NCBI RefSeq assembly: GCF_029784155.1
Contig: NC_073692.1
Coordinates: forward strand, 422,412,304-422,476,303
Length of the DNA stretch: 64,000 bases
Direction: 5' to 3'
Source of the DNA: Uranotaenia lowii
Taxonomy: Eukaryota; Arthropoda; Insecta; Diptera; Culicidae
Positions 47,623 through 59,720 of this stretch are shown in pieces. The position numbers were made by a program, and so were the translations under genes. Every line of letters starts with the position of its first letter. The stretch's first letter is position 1. The notes under the pieces are model-generated. The model was not told the origin of the DNA. It saw only the letters and a list, made by a program, of their open reading frames with translations, and searched no databases.

Positions 47623-48694
47623 TGAAGAACACAAAAACCAAAACTTTAATTTTTGAGAAGTATCTGATAACAGACATTTGAAGGATTTCAAAACGATAAT
47701 GTTTTTGAAAATCGGTTCAGTAGTTTTTATTTTTCAACCAAAACAATAATCCTGGTCTATAAGATCCTAACCGGCTAATTGTCCTTATTTTGTACTGGGG
47801 GAATCTGGTCATCCTATCCAAAAATCTAAAAAATGATCAATTGTAGAGCTCCTCATTTATAAAGTTTTTTTAAGGGACAATAATCAGTCTGTTTGCGGCA
47901 TTATTACTTTTTTTTCGCATTGAATCATTTGGATGTTTTCAAGATAATGTTAGACAGAGAATTTTAATGTAGTAATGTTCACCGCATTACCTGAACGACA
48001 AAAGTGGTTTATTGTGCTTTAATGTCGTTTTAAAAGAACAAAAAAATAAAAATTGCATAAAGTACCCGAAAAAAGACATATATAAGAAAAAATTAAAATA
48101 AAAAAAAACTCAGAACGATAAAATTTTACTTAATGCATTTGACAATAGAAATAATTAATCAAAAAACAAAGCTAAATGGAAATAAAACATAAAGATATGA
48201 CAAAAAATTTAATGATTACAATAACAGCATAGTATTTAAAAAAACATTAACAAAAAGATGAGAAAACCCAATACATTTTGACAACACGTATTGTCAGCGA
48301 AAAAAAGCGGGTTGGTTCAAAGTAGTAATAATAAGATTGTCTTTCATAAAATCACCAATAAGTAAAAAAATCCTAAGGATGTTTTAAAATTGATGATGAA
48401 ATGTTTTCCAAAGATTCAAAAAAACATAGAAATGCTTATTTTCTTAAATGATATACATACATATAATAACCCTCAAACACGAAAAATCAAAATTTAGCGA
48501 AGAATCTAAAACTGTCCATTTATTCTGAAATGTTTCATTGAGAGCATTATCAACAGCATAGTAACTTAAAGTTGATCAAGAGAGCAAGTATTGACTTTAA
48601 ATTTTGAACAGAATTTTCAGAACACATTAAATACTTCTGTTTTATTGAACCTTTCAACTGGTTTTAAATTTTCAGTAAAATAAAGTTCCAAAAG
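47623..48694. other. AT-rich spacer, no gene seen
   Basis: About 1.1 kb, AT-rich, without open frames above 60 codons, transposon ends or RNA genes that I can recognise. Confidence 0.5.
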
Positions 48695-48702
48695 GTTACA
48701 AA

Positions 48703-48897
48703 TTTTTTTTTCGATTATAGTCGTTTTACCATCTTTATAACATTTGCGACTTTATCAACGTTGCAGCTGGCGGATCATTATTGAAAAACTTATCCTGTAC
48801 AACTGTGTTCGATGTTTACTCTTGGGCTCGAACTCGCGGACATCGGCTCAGGAGACAACAGACTTGCCAACTGAGCTACATCTTAAACCCAAATAAA
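48703..48897 (-). mobile_element. tRNA-derived SINE, about 195 bp
   Basis: On the minus strand the head contains TAGCTCAGTTGGC (48,878-48,866), a perfect A box, and GCGAGTTCGAGCCCAA (around 48,837-48,822), a B box. About 100 bp of unrelated body follows, ending in ATAATCGAAAAAAAAA (A tail near 48,705). GTTACAAA at 48,695-48,702 and 48,898-48,905 is a likely target-site duplication. The tRNA halves do not form an acceptor stem, so it is not a tRNA gene. The open frame at 48,781-48,972 is incidental. Confidence 0.85.
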
Positions 48898-49096
48898 GTT
48901 ACAAACAAGCAACAATTAATGCATGGAAAAATCGAAAAACCGTATAATTTTTTAATTTTTTTCTTATTGTAAAGATAATTTTCGACTGTTTAAAATGATT
49001 TTCAAGGAGAAATTAAAAAATTCATGAAATGAAGGTTAAAAAAATAAGCCTATTCTAAAAAACTTCGCCAACCGTTCCTAACCAAGATCTTGTGTA

Positions 49097-50649
49097 TCTA
49101 TATATATAAAAATGAATTTCTGTCTGTCTGTCTGTCTGTCTGTTCCCTATAGATTCAGAAACTACTGAACCGATTTACATGAAACTTGGCAGGTGGGGAT
49201 AATGGAGGCCGGGAAAGGTTTCTATCATGGTTTGGGACCCCTCCCCCTAACAGGATGGGGGGGAGGGGCCTCCCAAACAAAAGACAATTTTTTGCATAAC
49301 TCGAGAACCAATCAAGCAAATGGTATCAAATTTGGTATGGGGTGGTATTTGGGAACGGGGAATATTTCAATGAATATTTGGTACCCCTCTCTCCTCTCAG
49401 TGAGGTGATAGGAAGGGGGGAAGGGGGCTACCTTACAATTTTTAATATAACTCGAAAACTATTCAAGATATTGGAACCAAATCTTTACAGTAGGGATATA
49501 TAAAAGGGGGAGGGGCCCTCTTTTTAATTTTTACACAACTCAAATACTTATCAAGCAAATGGAACCAAATTTGGCATGGATGAAAGGAAAGAGGGAGGGA
49601 AGAACTACAACAGCAAGTGGAACTAAATTTGGCGTGGAACGATATTTGGGAACGAGAAATGCTTCTTTGAATATTTGGTATCCCTCATTCCTTCAAAAAC
49701 GGGGAGAAGAGATTTCCCTTACAATTTTCAGTATAACTGGAGATCTGATCGAGCAAATTTGAACCACATTTGGCATGTGAGGGTATTTGGATACGAGAAA
49801 TGTTTCTATTAGAAATTTAAGCCCCACCCATTTTTCAGCGGAAAGATATAAAGGGGAAAAGGGGGCTACCATACTTTTTTTGGCATAACTTGAGAATTAA
49901 TAGAGCAAATGACATAAAATTTGTATCAAAAATTACTTTTGTGAATATTAAGTTGTTGGGGTACTTCCTTTTAAGTTTATGCATAACTCAAGAATTTACA
50001 TCGCAAATAAAACCAAATTTGGCATGGGATGGTATTTGAAAATGAGATTTTTTTTTATGTCATACAATTCCTTTCTTGCTGTAGGAGGATAGAACTGGAA
50101 ATAAAGGAATAGAAGTGGAAAGCTAACATTTAACTTATTTTACAAAATCCGGGAAATGGACAAAACTCAACATGGAAAATCATTTTGGTATGATTCTATG
50201 ATTATCTGACACACCATTCTCCTTTCAGTGAGTAGGTACATAGGAGAAGGGAGGTGAACCCAATACAATTTTTTTAGCATAAGTTCTCAATTTATGCTAA
50301 CGAAGCCAACAAATGGAAACAAATATGGCATAGAAATGTACTTGGCTACGAGCATCAGTTATCAGTTTTTTAGCATAAATCCAGAACATATTAAGCAAAA
50401 CTAACCAGATTTTATCAGTTGGATTGTTTGCGTATGATTTATTTGGAACCCTCCTTTTTTTTAGGACGGGGCTTAAAGAAACAGATTTAAATTATCAGAT
50501 CTTTAACACAAATCAAGATATAGCGGTTGCTTATGAATTATGTTACATTATGATTAAAAATAATGCCACCAAAACAATGAAAATTTTAATAAATTCTGAA
50601 AATATAATTCGATTTTGAAAGGTGTAGCAAAGCACACCGGGTCAGCTAG
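49097..50649 (+). mobile_element. Non-autonomous Helitron, complete ends
   Basis: It starts TCTATATATATAAAAATG (49097) after an A and ends GGGTCAGCTAG (50639-50649) before a T, giving the A|TC...CTAG|T arrangement of Helitrons. A hairpin, GGTGT-A-GC-AAA-GC-ACACC (50622-50639), lies 6 bases before CTAG. A GTCTG run follows the 5' end. The body is made of degenerate paragraphs of about 110-130 bp with ATAACTCGAGAA, ATCAAGCAAATGG and TTTGGCATGG-like phrases. There is no Rep/helicase frame, so it needs an autonomous partner. Open frames of 60-71 codons are by-products of the paragraphs. Confidence 0.85.
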
Positions 50650-50650
50650 T

Positions 50651-53092
50651 GTTAATATAAATCTTTCTTGGAATTATATCTTATCTAATTCATATATTCG
50701 AATTCTATGTTTGTATATCCATGTAAAAAAAACTCGAATCGAAAAAAACTCTTCCCACCTGTTTATATGACAAGAGTAGAACATTCAGTGGCAGTTGGGC
50801 TTCTCCTTAAATAAAAGGGCGCACACGTTTGCATATGTTTTTCGTCGTGTCGTGGCTCATAAATTTGGATAATTTGTTGTTTGTTTTCGGATCTGTCAAT
50901 GGTTTCCAGTATCTATGTAGGAACATATACCGGCCAACGTCATAGCAATAATGGAAAGGTGTTCAAGTCAACCGATGGGTCCCCTTTTTTGGGTTCTAAC
51001 CAACAAATGCGTTGCATGTGCCTTTAACTGGCTGTCTGGTTAGTTCTGTATTAGTTCACAGTTGGACTATTTGTTTGTTGGATGTCTAACTTTCTTTAGA
51101 ACCAGTATATTAAAGAGTTTTTTAAGGAACTAATTTTTATCGAGGTTATCAAAATTTCATTGCAATTGTATGAATCAGCTTAAACTGATTGGTAATGAAT
51201 TATAAAAGAGAACAAATCAACATTTTTACAAATCGAAAGGTTTGTGAAAGGAAAATCTCTAGTTCAGGATGAAGGATGAACCATTTTTCAAATTCATAAT
51301 TCAAAGAATTGCATCAAAAACTATTTCAATCGACACTAACTATTTCTATTTTATCATTCTGCGTGCCATTTCAACTCATTCATTGTGCTTGGTTGCAAGA
51401 AAAATAATAATCTCTATTTCATGAGCCTTCCAAGTAGTTTCATTTTCTTCAAACTACCGATCGGTGTTATGTGACTGCATAACCGGAGGGATACTTCTGA
51501 TCATTCAACGTTTTCGTTAAAACAATGTGTAGTGCATGACACAATCCATACGTTTATCTCCCCCAATCGAGCAAATTGGCTGCCCTTAGCATTTCCTCGG
51601 TTCAAACTATGGTATGGGTTCGTGATTATTCCCATTAACGGGTAACGAACCGACAGGTAAGAGAGATAATCGAGAATTCTAATGTTCGAAAATTAAATTG
51701 CCAGAACCAACACAGAGCAGTGACCAGACCATGGTAGTGAGCTGGCTGCTCGTGTTCAAATACCAAAAAACCGGATATGGCAAATTAGAAGCTAAGTCTC
51801 AACAACCCAAACAGAACCGAATGGACGCAGGAAAGTCCCCCCGGTGAGTTATGGGTCGGCTACCTTTTGAATTCTGGAGGTTGTTGACTTGCGAATGGCC
51901 ATGTTGAAGTGCACCAAATTACATGTTCCTATTTGTTCCGGCTCGTTGATCAGTGTTTTGTTTTAGAACGGATTAAATTCCATTTTTTTTTGTGGTTCCC
52001 TTTCTGCTGATCGTTATCCGCAGTTGTACATCAAACGAGGAAATGGAATTCCTTACTTTCTTTCGGGTGCAATAACAAAAACGTATTCATGTTTCAGGTT
52101 CAACTTAGAAAGCATTCTACAATAAAGGGCCCATTTTAAACGTGCTGCAGATGTCATCCTCATCCATATCAAAATGTCGTTTGGATCTGACTGTCCCAAG
52201 CTGCTCCAAGTTGAAGTTTTATTACCTATTACAAATTTTCTAATAACTCTCGTTCCCTTTCACCAAGGTTCCATTCAAGACTTCTCCAGGATGTGTCCAC
52301 CAGAACAGAGAATCGAGCTGCCAGGCCTACAACGTCGCATCTCGTAAGCTATGGCAGCAAGCCACCCACAAATTTGCCGAATCCCGAGTGCCCGAGATTC
52401 AGTGACCGAAAGATTTTGGAATCCCGAGCTGATGCTAGGACTCCTGCTGGTCCGATACGATGCAGTTGTGCGGGTGCCTGTGCTGTAAAGTTTGATGCTT
52501 TCAGTGAATTTTAATTAAATTTCAGTTCCCATCTCCATAGGCTTCTGTTCAGGCCGAAACCGGAAGAGGCAGCCTAAAGACAGCTGTAGGACTAGCTTTT
52601 GAAATCGTAAATCTGAACTAGAACTGTGGTTTTTCTTCCAGCCAACTTTAGGAGAGGATGGAGTATAAAAACTTGATATAGACTTTTCTCTTGAAAATTT
52701 TAAAAAACTTGGAAACTCAGGAAAGGCTTTTTTTATTCATAAATGAATAAAAAAAACTTCTGTTAAAAAAAATAACTTCTGTACAATTACATTGTAGCTC
52801 AATAAGAGAAAAAATAGAGAATTATTTCCATAATATCCAGATTTTATGCTTCAAAATACAGGTGCGTTATTAACCCTATTTGAAGGCATTTTCAAATCCA
52901 TTCATACCCAATTTTGAATGATTCTAATGCGCATTTGAGCATAGGACACATCATTCTTGAGTTATCCATGACAAAAATTGCATTTATCATGAAAAATCTT
53001 AAACATCAAATTGTTTGTTCCAATTTTTTTGAGAAAATTTCCAAACATAACTTTACATGCGTTTTTCTTAGATTCCGTTTTTTTACATGAAC
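50651..53092. other. Mostly non-repetitive stretch, no gene assigned
   Basis: About 2.4 kb. From 51,480 to 52,620 the composition is more balanced. The 73-codon plus frame at 52,293-52,514 is rich in Arg, Ser and Pro and resembles nothing I know; it lacks a recognisable continuation. A host UTR, intron or enhancer is possible. Confidence 0.4.
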
Positions 53093-53099
53093 CTCACAT

Positions 53100-56000
53100 T
53101 GTTAAAAACTGCCAAAATAAAAAAATTGACAAAAATGAAAAAAATGACAAAAATGACAAAAATGACAAAAATTACAAAAATGACAAAAATGACAAAAATG
53201 ACAAAAATGACAAAAATGACAAAAATGACAAAAATGACAAAAATGACAAAAATGACAAAAATGACAAAAATGACAAAAATGACAAAAATGACAAAAATGA
53301 CAAAAATGACAAAAATGACAAAAATGACAAAAATGACAAAAATGACAAAAATGACAAAAATGACAAAAATGACAAAAATGACAAAAATGACAAAAATGAC
53401 AAAAATGACAAAAATGACAAAAATGACAAAAATGACAAAAATGACAAAAATGACAAAAATGACAAAAATGACAAAAATGACAAAAATGACAAAAATGACA
53501 AAAATGACAAAAATGACAAAAATGACAAAAATGACAAAAATGACAAAAATGACAAAAATGACAAAAATGACAAAAATGACAAAAATGACAAAAATGACAA
53601 AAATGACAGAAATGACGAAAATGACAAAAATGACAAAAATGACAAAAATGACAAAAATGACAAAAATGACAAAAATGACAAAAATGACAAAAATGACAAA
53701 AATGACAAAAATGACAAAAATGACAAAAATGACAAAAATGACAAAAATGACAAAAATAACAAAAATGACAAAAATGACAAAAACGACAAAAATGACAAAA
53801 ATGCCAAAAATGACAAAAATGACAAAAATGACAAAAATGACAAAAATGACAAAAATGACAAAAATGACAAAAATGACAAAAATGACAAAAATGACAAAAA
53901 TGACAAAAATGACAAAAATGACAAAAATGACAAAAATGACAAAAATGACAAAAATGACAAAAATGACAAAAATGACAAAAATGACAAAAATGACAAAAAT
54001 GACAAAAATGACAAAAATGACAAAAATGACAAAAATGACAAAAATGACAAAAATGACAAAAATGACAAAAATGACAAAAATGACAAAAATGACAAAAATG
54101 ACAAAAATGACAAAAATGACAAAAATGACAAAAATGACAAAAATGACAAAAATGACAAAAATGACAAAAATGACAAAAATTACAAAAATTACAAAAATGA
54201 TAAAAATGACAAAAATGACAAAAATGACAAAAATGACAAAAATGACAAAAATGACAAAAATGACAAAAATGACAAAAATGACAAAAATGACAAAAATGAC
54301 AAAAATGACAAAAATGACAAAAATGACAAAAATTACAAAAATGACAAAAATGACAAAAATGACAAAAATGACAAAAATGACAAAAATGACAAAAATGACA
54401 AAAATGACAAAAATGACAAAAATGACAAAAATGACAAAAATGACAAAAATGACAAAAATGACAAAAATGACAAAAATGACAAAAATGACAAAAATGACAA
54501 AAATGACAAAAATGACAAAAATGACAAAAATGACAAAAATGACAAAAATGACAAAAATGACAAAAATGACAAAAATGACAAAAATGACAAAAATGACAAA
54601 AATGACAAAAATGACAAAAATGACAAAAATGACAAAAATGACAAAAATGACAAAAATGACAAAAATGACAAATATGACAAAAATGACAAAAATGACAAAA
54701 ATGACAAAAATGACAAAAATGACAAAAATGACAAAAATGACAAAAATGACAAAAATGACAAAAATGACAAAAATGACAAAAATGACAAAAATGACAAAAA
54801 TGTCAAAAATGACAAAAATGACAAAAATGACAAAAATGACAAAAATGACAAAAATGACAAAAATGACAAAAATGACAAAAATGACAAAAATGACAAAAAT
54901 GACAAAAATGACAAAAATGACAAAAATGACAAAAATGACAAAAATGACAAAAATGACAAAAATGACAAAAATGACAAAAATGACAAAAATGACAAAAATG
55001 ACAAAAATGACAAAAATGACAAAAATGACAAAAATGACAAAAATGACAAAAATGACAAAAATGACAAAAATGACAAAAATGACAAAAATGACAAAAATGA
55101 CAAAAATGACAAAAATGACAAAAATGACAAAAATGACAAAAATGACAAAAATGACAAAAATGACAAAAATGACAAAAATGACAAAAATGACAAAAATGAC
55201 AAAAATGACAAAAATGACAAAAATGACAAAAATGACAAAAATGACAAAAATGACAAAAATGACAAAAATGACAAAAATGACAAAAATGACAAAAATGACA
55301 AAAATGACAAAAATGACAAAAATGACAAAAATGACAAAAATGACAAAAATGACAAAAATGACAAAAATGACAAAAATGACAAAAATGACAAAAATGACAA
55401 AAATGACAAAAATGACAAAAATGACAAAAATGACAAAAATGACAAAAATGACAAAAATGACAAAAATTACAAAAATTACAAAAATGATAAAAATGACAAA
55501 AATGACAAAAATGACAAAAATGACAAAAATGACAAAAATGACAAAAATGACAAAAATGACAAAAATGACAAAAATGACAAAAATGACAAAAATGACAAAA
55601 ATGACAAAAATGACAAAAATGACAAAAATGACAAAAATGACAAAAATTACAAAAATTACAAAAATGACAAAAATGACAAAAATGACAAAAATGACAAAAA
55701 TGACAAAAATGACAAAAATGACAAAAATGACAAAAATGACAAAAATGACAAAAATGACAAAAATGACAAAAATGACAAAAATGACAAAAATGACAAAAAT
55801 GACAAAAATGACAAAAATGACAAAAATGACAAAAATGACAAAAATGACAAAAATGACAAAAATGACAAAAATGACAAAAATGACAAAAATGACAAAAATG
55901 ACAAAAATGACAAAAATGACAAAAATGACAAAAATGACAAAAATGACAAAAATGACAAAAATGACAAAAATGACAAAAATGACAAAAATGACAAAAATGA

Positions 56001-57420
56001 CAAAAATGACAAAAATGACAAAAATGACAAAAATGACAAAAATGACAAAAATGACAAAAATGACAAAAATGACAAAAATGACAAAAATGACAAAAATGAC
56101 AAAAATGACAAAAATGACAAAAATGACAAAAATGACAAAAATGACAAAAATGACAAAAATGACAAAAATGACAAAAATGACAAAAATGACAAAAATGACA
56201 AAAATGACAAAAATGACAAAAATGACAAAAATGACAAAAATGACAAAAATGACAAAAATGACAAAAATGACAAAAATGACAAAAATGACAAAAATGACAA
56301 AAATGACAAAAATGACAAAAATGACAAAAATGACAAAAATGACAAAAATGACAAAAATGACAAAAATGACAAAAATGACAAAAATGACAAAAATGACAAA
56401 AATGACAAAAATGACAAAAATGACAAAAATGACAAAAATGACAAAAATGACAAAAATGACAAAAATGACAAAAATGACAAAAATGACAAAAATGACAAAA
56501 ATGACAAAAATGACAAAAATGACAAAAATGACAAAAATGACAAAAATGACAAAAATGACAAAAATGACAAAAATGACAAAAATGACAAAAATGACAAAAA
56601 TGACAAAAATGACAAAAATGACAAAAATGACAAAAATGACAAAAATGACAAAAATGACAAAAATGACAAAAATGACAAAAATGACAAAAATGACAAAAAT
56701 GACAAAAATGACAAAAATGACAAAAATGACAAAAATGACAAAAATGACAAAAATGACAAAAATGACAAAAATGACAAAAATGACAAAAATGACAAAAATG
56801 ACAAAAATGACAAAAATGACAAAAATGACAAAAATGACAAAAATGACAAAAATGACAAAAATGACAAAAATGACAAAAATGACAAAAATGACAAAAATGA
56901 CAAAAATGACAAAAATGACAAAAATGACAAAAATGACAAAAATGACAAAAATGACAAAAATGACAAAAATGACAAAAATGACAAAAATGACAAAAATGAC
57001 AAAAATGACAAAAATGACAAAAATGACAAAAATGACAAAAATGACAAAAATGACAAAAATGACAAAAATGACAAAAATGACAAAAATGACAAAAATGACA
57101 AAAATGACAAAAATGACAAAAATGACAAAAATGACAAAAATGACAAAAATGACAAAAATGACAAAAATGACAAAAATGACAAAAATGACAAAAATGACAA
57201 AAATGACAAAAATGACAAAAATGACAAAAATGACAAAAATGACAAAAATGACAAAAATGACAAAAATGACAAAAATGACAAAAATGACAAAAATGACAAA
57301 AATGACAAAAATGACAAAAATGACAAAAATGACAAAAAATGACAAAAATGACATAAATGACAAAAATGACAAAAATGACAAAAAATGACAAAAATCACAA
57401 AAATGACAATAGCGACAAAA
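53100..57420. repeat. 9-bp satellite/minisatellite array 2 (TGACAAAAA)
   Basis: About 470 copies of TGACAAAAA, the reverse complement of the unit in array 1. It is extremely homogeneous. Rare variants include GAAATGACGAAA near 53,605, AAAAACGAC near 53,780, GCCAAAAA near 53,803, AATATGAC near 54,671 and TGTCAAAAA near 54,800. A compound variant, two TTACAAAAA units followed by GATAAAAA, occurs near 54,180 and again near 55,467, exactly 1,287 bp (143 units) apart, a sign of block duplication within the array. The unit is stop-free in five frames, so open frames of 330-1,443 codons on both strands are artefacts. Confidence 0.97.
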
Positions 57421-57569
57421 TTCAGTGTGGTCATTTACGACATTTATTTTTTTTTATCAATTAAGTTTTTTTTTTTTGGTTTTAAACACAGCTTCTTTTA
57501 AAATGTGGTTAATTTGTCAATTTTGTAAATTTTTCGAAGTTCTGTTAGTTTTGCTTCTTTTGTCAATTT
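57388..57569 (+). repeat. Flank of array 2, duplicated after array 3
   Basis: From AAAAATCACAAAAATGACAA through CAGTGTGGTCATTTACGACA to GCTTCTTTTGTCAATTT this stretch matches 59,543-59,720 almost exactly, apart from one or two bases in a T run. The match stops abruptly at 57,570, where an unrelated sequence (AGGTATCAGAAAAGGG) begins. Confidence 0.93.
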
Positions 57570-57650
57570 CAGGTATCAGAAAAGGGATAGGCTTGATAGC
57601 GGCACGTTATCCAAACAAACGGGAAAATTGTGCCTAGCCCTTTTTTTACA
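57570..57650. repeat. Small imperfect inverted repeat at the duplication breakpoint
   Basis: AAAAGGGATAGGC (about 57,579-57,591) faces GCCTAGCCCTTTT (about 57,631-57,643), pairing at 12 of 13 positions. It begins within a few bases of the point where the duplicated flank ends, so it may be a tiny insertion, but no target duplication was found. Confidence 0.4.
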
Positions 57651-57716
57651 GATTTCATCATATACCTGAGAAACCTGAAAACCATAAAAGGTATTAGAAA
57701 ATAAATAAATATTTAG

Positions 57717-58072
57717 GGCATAAAGCCGATCCACGTAGGGATTTTGAAGCATTGCAGCTTATAACCACATTGGGTGAAAAATGACAGATTGTTATTTTAG
57801 TTTAAATTCTTAGAATTAGATACACTTATAACAGGCGAGAGTACATAAAAGCTTTCGAGCAAACGAAAAAACAGGCATATATGAGCTAAAAGAATCAAAC
57901 ATTATTGATTCACAACTACAGAATTCAGAGATTTGAGTTTACAATGATCAGAAAATGTTCTAACCAGGATGCTACAATGAGGGCAAATAAACGATTTTAT
58001 AATGGTAAAGTTGGCATTTAGCCTATCCACATAGGGATTTTTAAGCAATGAAGCTTTTTTCAATCATAATAT
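57717..58072 (+). repeat. Pair of direct repeats about 297 bp apart
   Basis: GATCCACGTAGGGATTTTGA with flanks near 57,728 and TATCCACATAGGGATTTTTA near 58,024 share about 35 of 44 positions, including GCAGCTT/GAAGCTT at the end. A weaker third match may lie near 58,445. This could be an old tandem duplication. The parent sequence is unknown. Confidence 0.45.
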
Positions 58073-58074
58073 TG

Positions 58075-59252
58075 GAAATAAGGACTTTTTTTAAATTCCT
58101 TTGTTAAATTCTGACATACATTAAAAAAAAAATGTAGTCGGGCAAAAGAGGGACATGTACACACTAAGTGGAAGGACTACAGATGAGCTTCTGTGACGCC
58201 AAATTTGAAACAAGCGATATAAACACTGCACGAAGCTGTAGCAGTGGATTCCAGAACCAGGATTGACGTATGATAACGAAATATCAGAGTGCGATATTAG
58301 AGGAACTTTGACTCTTTTTAACACTATAACCATTCTAAAGTTAAGGGAACATGTGTCAATACAAGAGAAGGGACATATATTAGGTGAAACAGATATGACT
58401 GTCGACATGCGATACAAGTTTTAATCAAAAACTTGATTTAATAGGGAATATTGAAGCCTTTTGGCAACCCTTAAAAAAATATAAATATTTTTTTTTTTTT
58501 GAATTTTTTTTTTCCACGGAAACGATATTTGTACGGCTTCAATGATTGAATAACCATGATGCAATTTTTACAATTAAATATCTTTATATGAACGGACATT
58601 TACCTCCACAAAATTCTGTTGCCAATCCAAAGATAGAAGGGACTGAATACTTGTCCATTATAAGGAAAATACTCTAATTTTGCGCTTGATGTAACAGATA
58701 TATCTGATGTAATTTAGATCATATTCTTCTATGATATCAAATCGGTTAATATTTACAGATAGCCAGAAGCAATGGGATCGTAAGCGATGCGTTTGCGATT
58801 CACATTTGAACACTTGTGAAGAGATTTTATTGAACGGAGTTACTAGGAGAGCAAAGAGATTTGTTAAATGAAAAATCATATTCCAAATTGGTAAAACGAG
58901 AAAATATGGAAGAATACAGCTTGTGCAAATGCATGTACTACATATGCACTATTGGCATACCCTTCTCGAGAGAAAATACGTACAAAGGTTAAAAAATACT
59001 AGCAAGAATTTAAAACTGATTCAGATTCAAAACATTTCCTTCCAATGTTTTGAACTTGAAAAACTTCTGAACTCTGCATGCAATAATTGACCTTTACCTT
59101 TTTTCTCCCCCGCCCAGATACAGCCTCATTGATTTCCAATAGACAGAAATGTGAGATAAACGTATCTGGGAAGTACTGGATAAGTCGCCTCGTACGACAT
59201 GGACCAGTATCCCAGTGGCAGTATTCTTTAGGCCGCTGCCACACAGCCAGAC
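58075..59252. other. Spacer between arrays 2 and 3, no gene seen
   Basis: About 1.2 kb. The 98-codon minus frame at 58,121-58,417 and 73-codon minus frame at 58,658-58,879 have no recognisable domain. 59,090-59,250 is less AT-rich and abuts array 3 directly at CACACAGCCAGACAAAAATG. Confidence 0.45.
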
Positions 59253-59573
59253 AAAAATGACAAAAATGACAAAAATGACAAAAATGACAAAAATGACAAA
59301 AATGACAAAAATGACAAAAATGACAAAAATGACAAAAATGACAAAAATGACAAAAATGACAAAAATGACAAAAATGACAAAAATGACAAAAATGACAAAA
59401 ATGACAAAAATGACAAAAATGACAAAAATGACAAAAATGACAAAAATGACAAAAATGACAAAAATGACAAAAATGACAAAAATGACAAAAAATGACAAAA
59501 ATGACAAAAATGACAAAAATGACAAAAATGACAAAAAATGACAAAAATCACAAAAATGACAATAGCGACAAAA
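59253..59573. repeat. 9-bp minisatellite array 3 (TGACAAAAA)
   Basis: About 35 copies of TGACAAAAA in the same orientation as array 2. The last units include two TGACAAAAAA length variants, then AATCACAAAAATGACAATAG, the same run of variants that ends array 2. It is followed by the duplicated flank. Open frames of 108-181 codons through it are artefacts. Confidence 0.96.
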
Positions 59574-59720
59574 TTCAGTGTGGTCATTTACGACATTTAT
59601 TTTTTTTTATCAATTAAGTTTTTTTTTTGGTTTTAAACACAGCTTCTTTTAAAATGTGGTTAATTTGTCAATTTTGTAAATTTTTCGAAGTTCTGTTAGT
59701 TTTGCTTCTTTTGTCAATTT
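59543..59720 (+). repeat. Flank of array 3, duplicate of 57,388-57,569
   Basis: Nearly identical to the array 2 flank. Past 59,720 the sequence continues TTTGTTTTGCTTTTAATTTT, with further loosely TTTTGTCAA-like text to about 59,760, whereas the array 2 copy is cut off at 57,570. This copy is therefore probably closer to the original junction. Confidence 0.93.

Noticed and set aside
48822..48885. tRNA gene on the minus strand
   Set aside because: Only the promoter boxes fit; no acceptor stem. It is the head of a SINE.
53011..57381. Open frames of up to 1,443 codons on both strands (KND, TKM, FVI, FCH and FLS repeats)
   Set aside because: They are translations of the 9-bp array, open in five of six frames at once with no codon-level constraint and no non-repeat domain. 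The unit length, a multiple of three, explains them fully.
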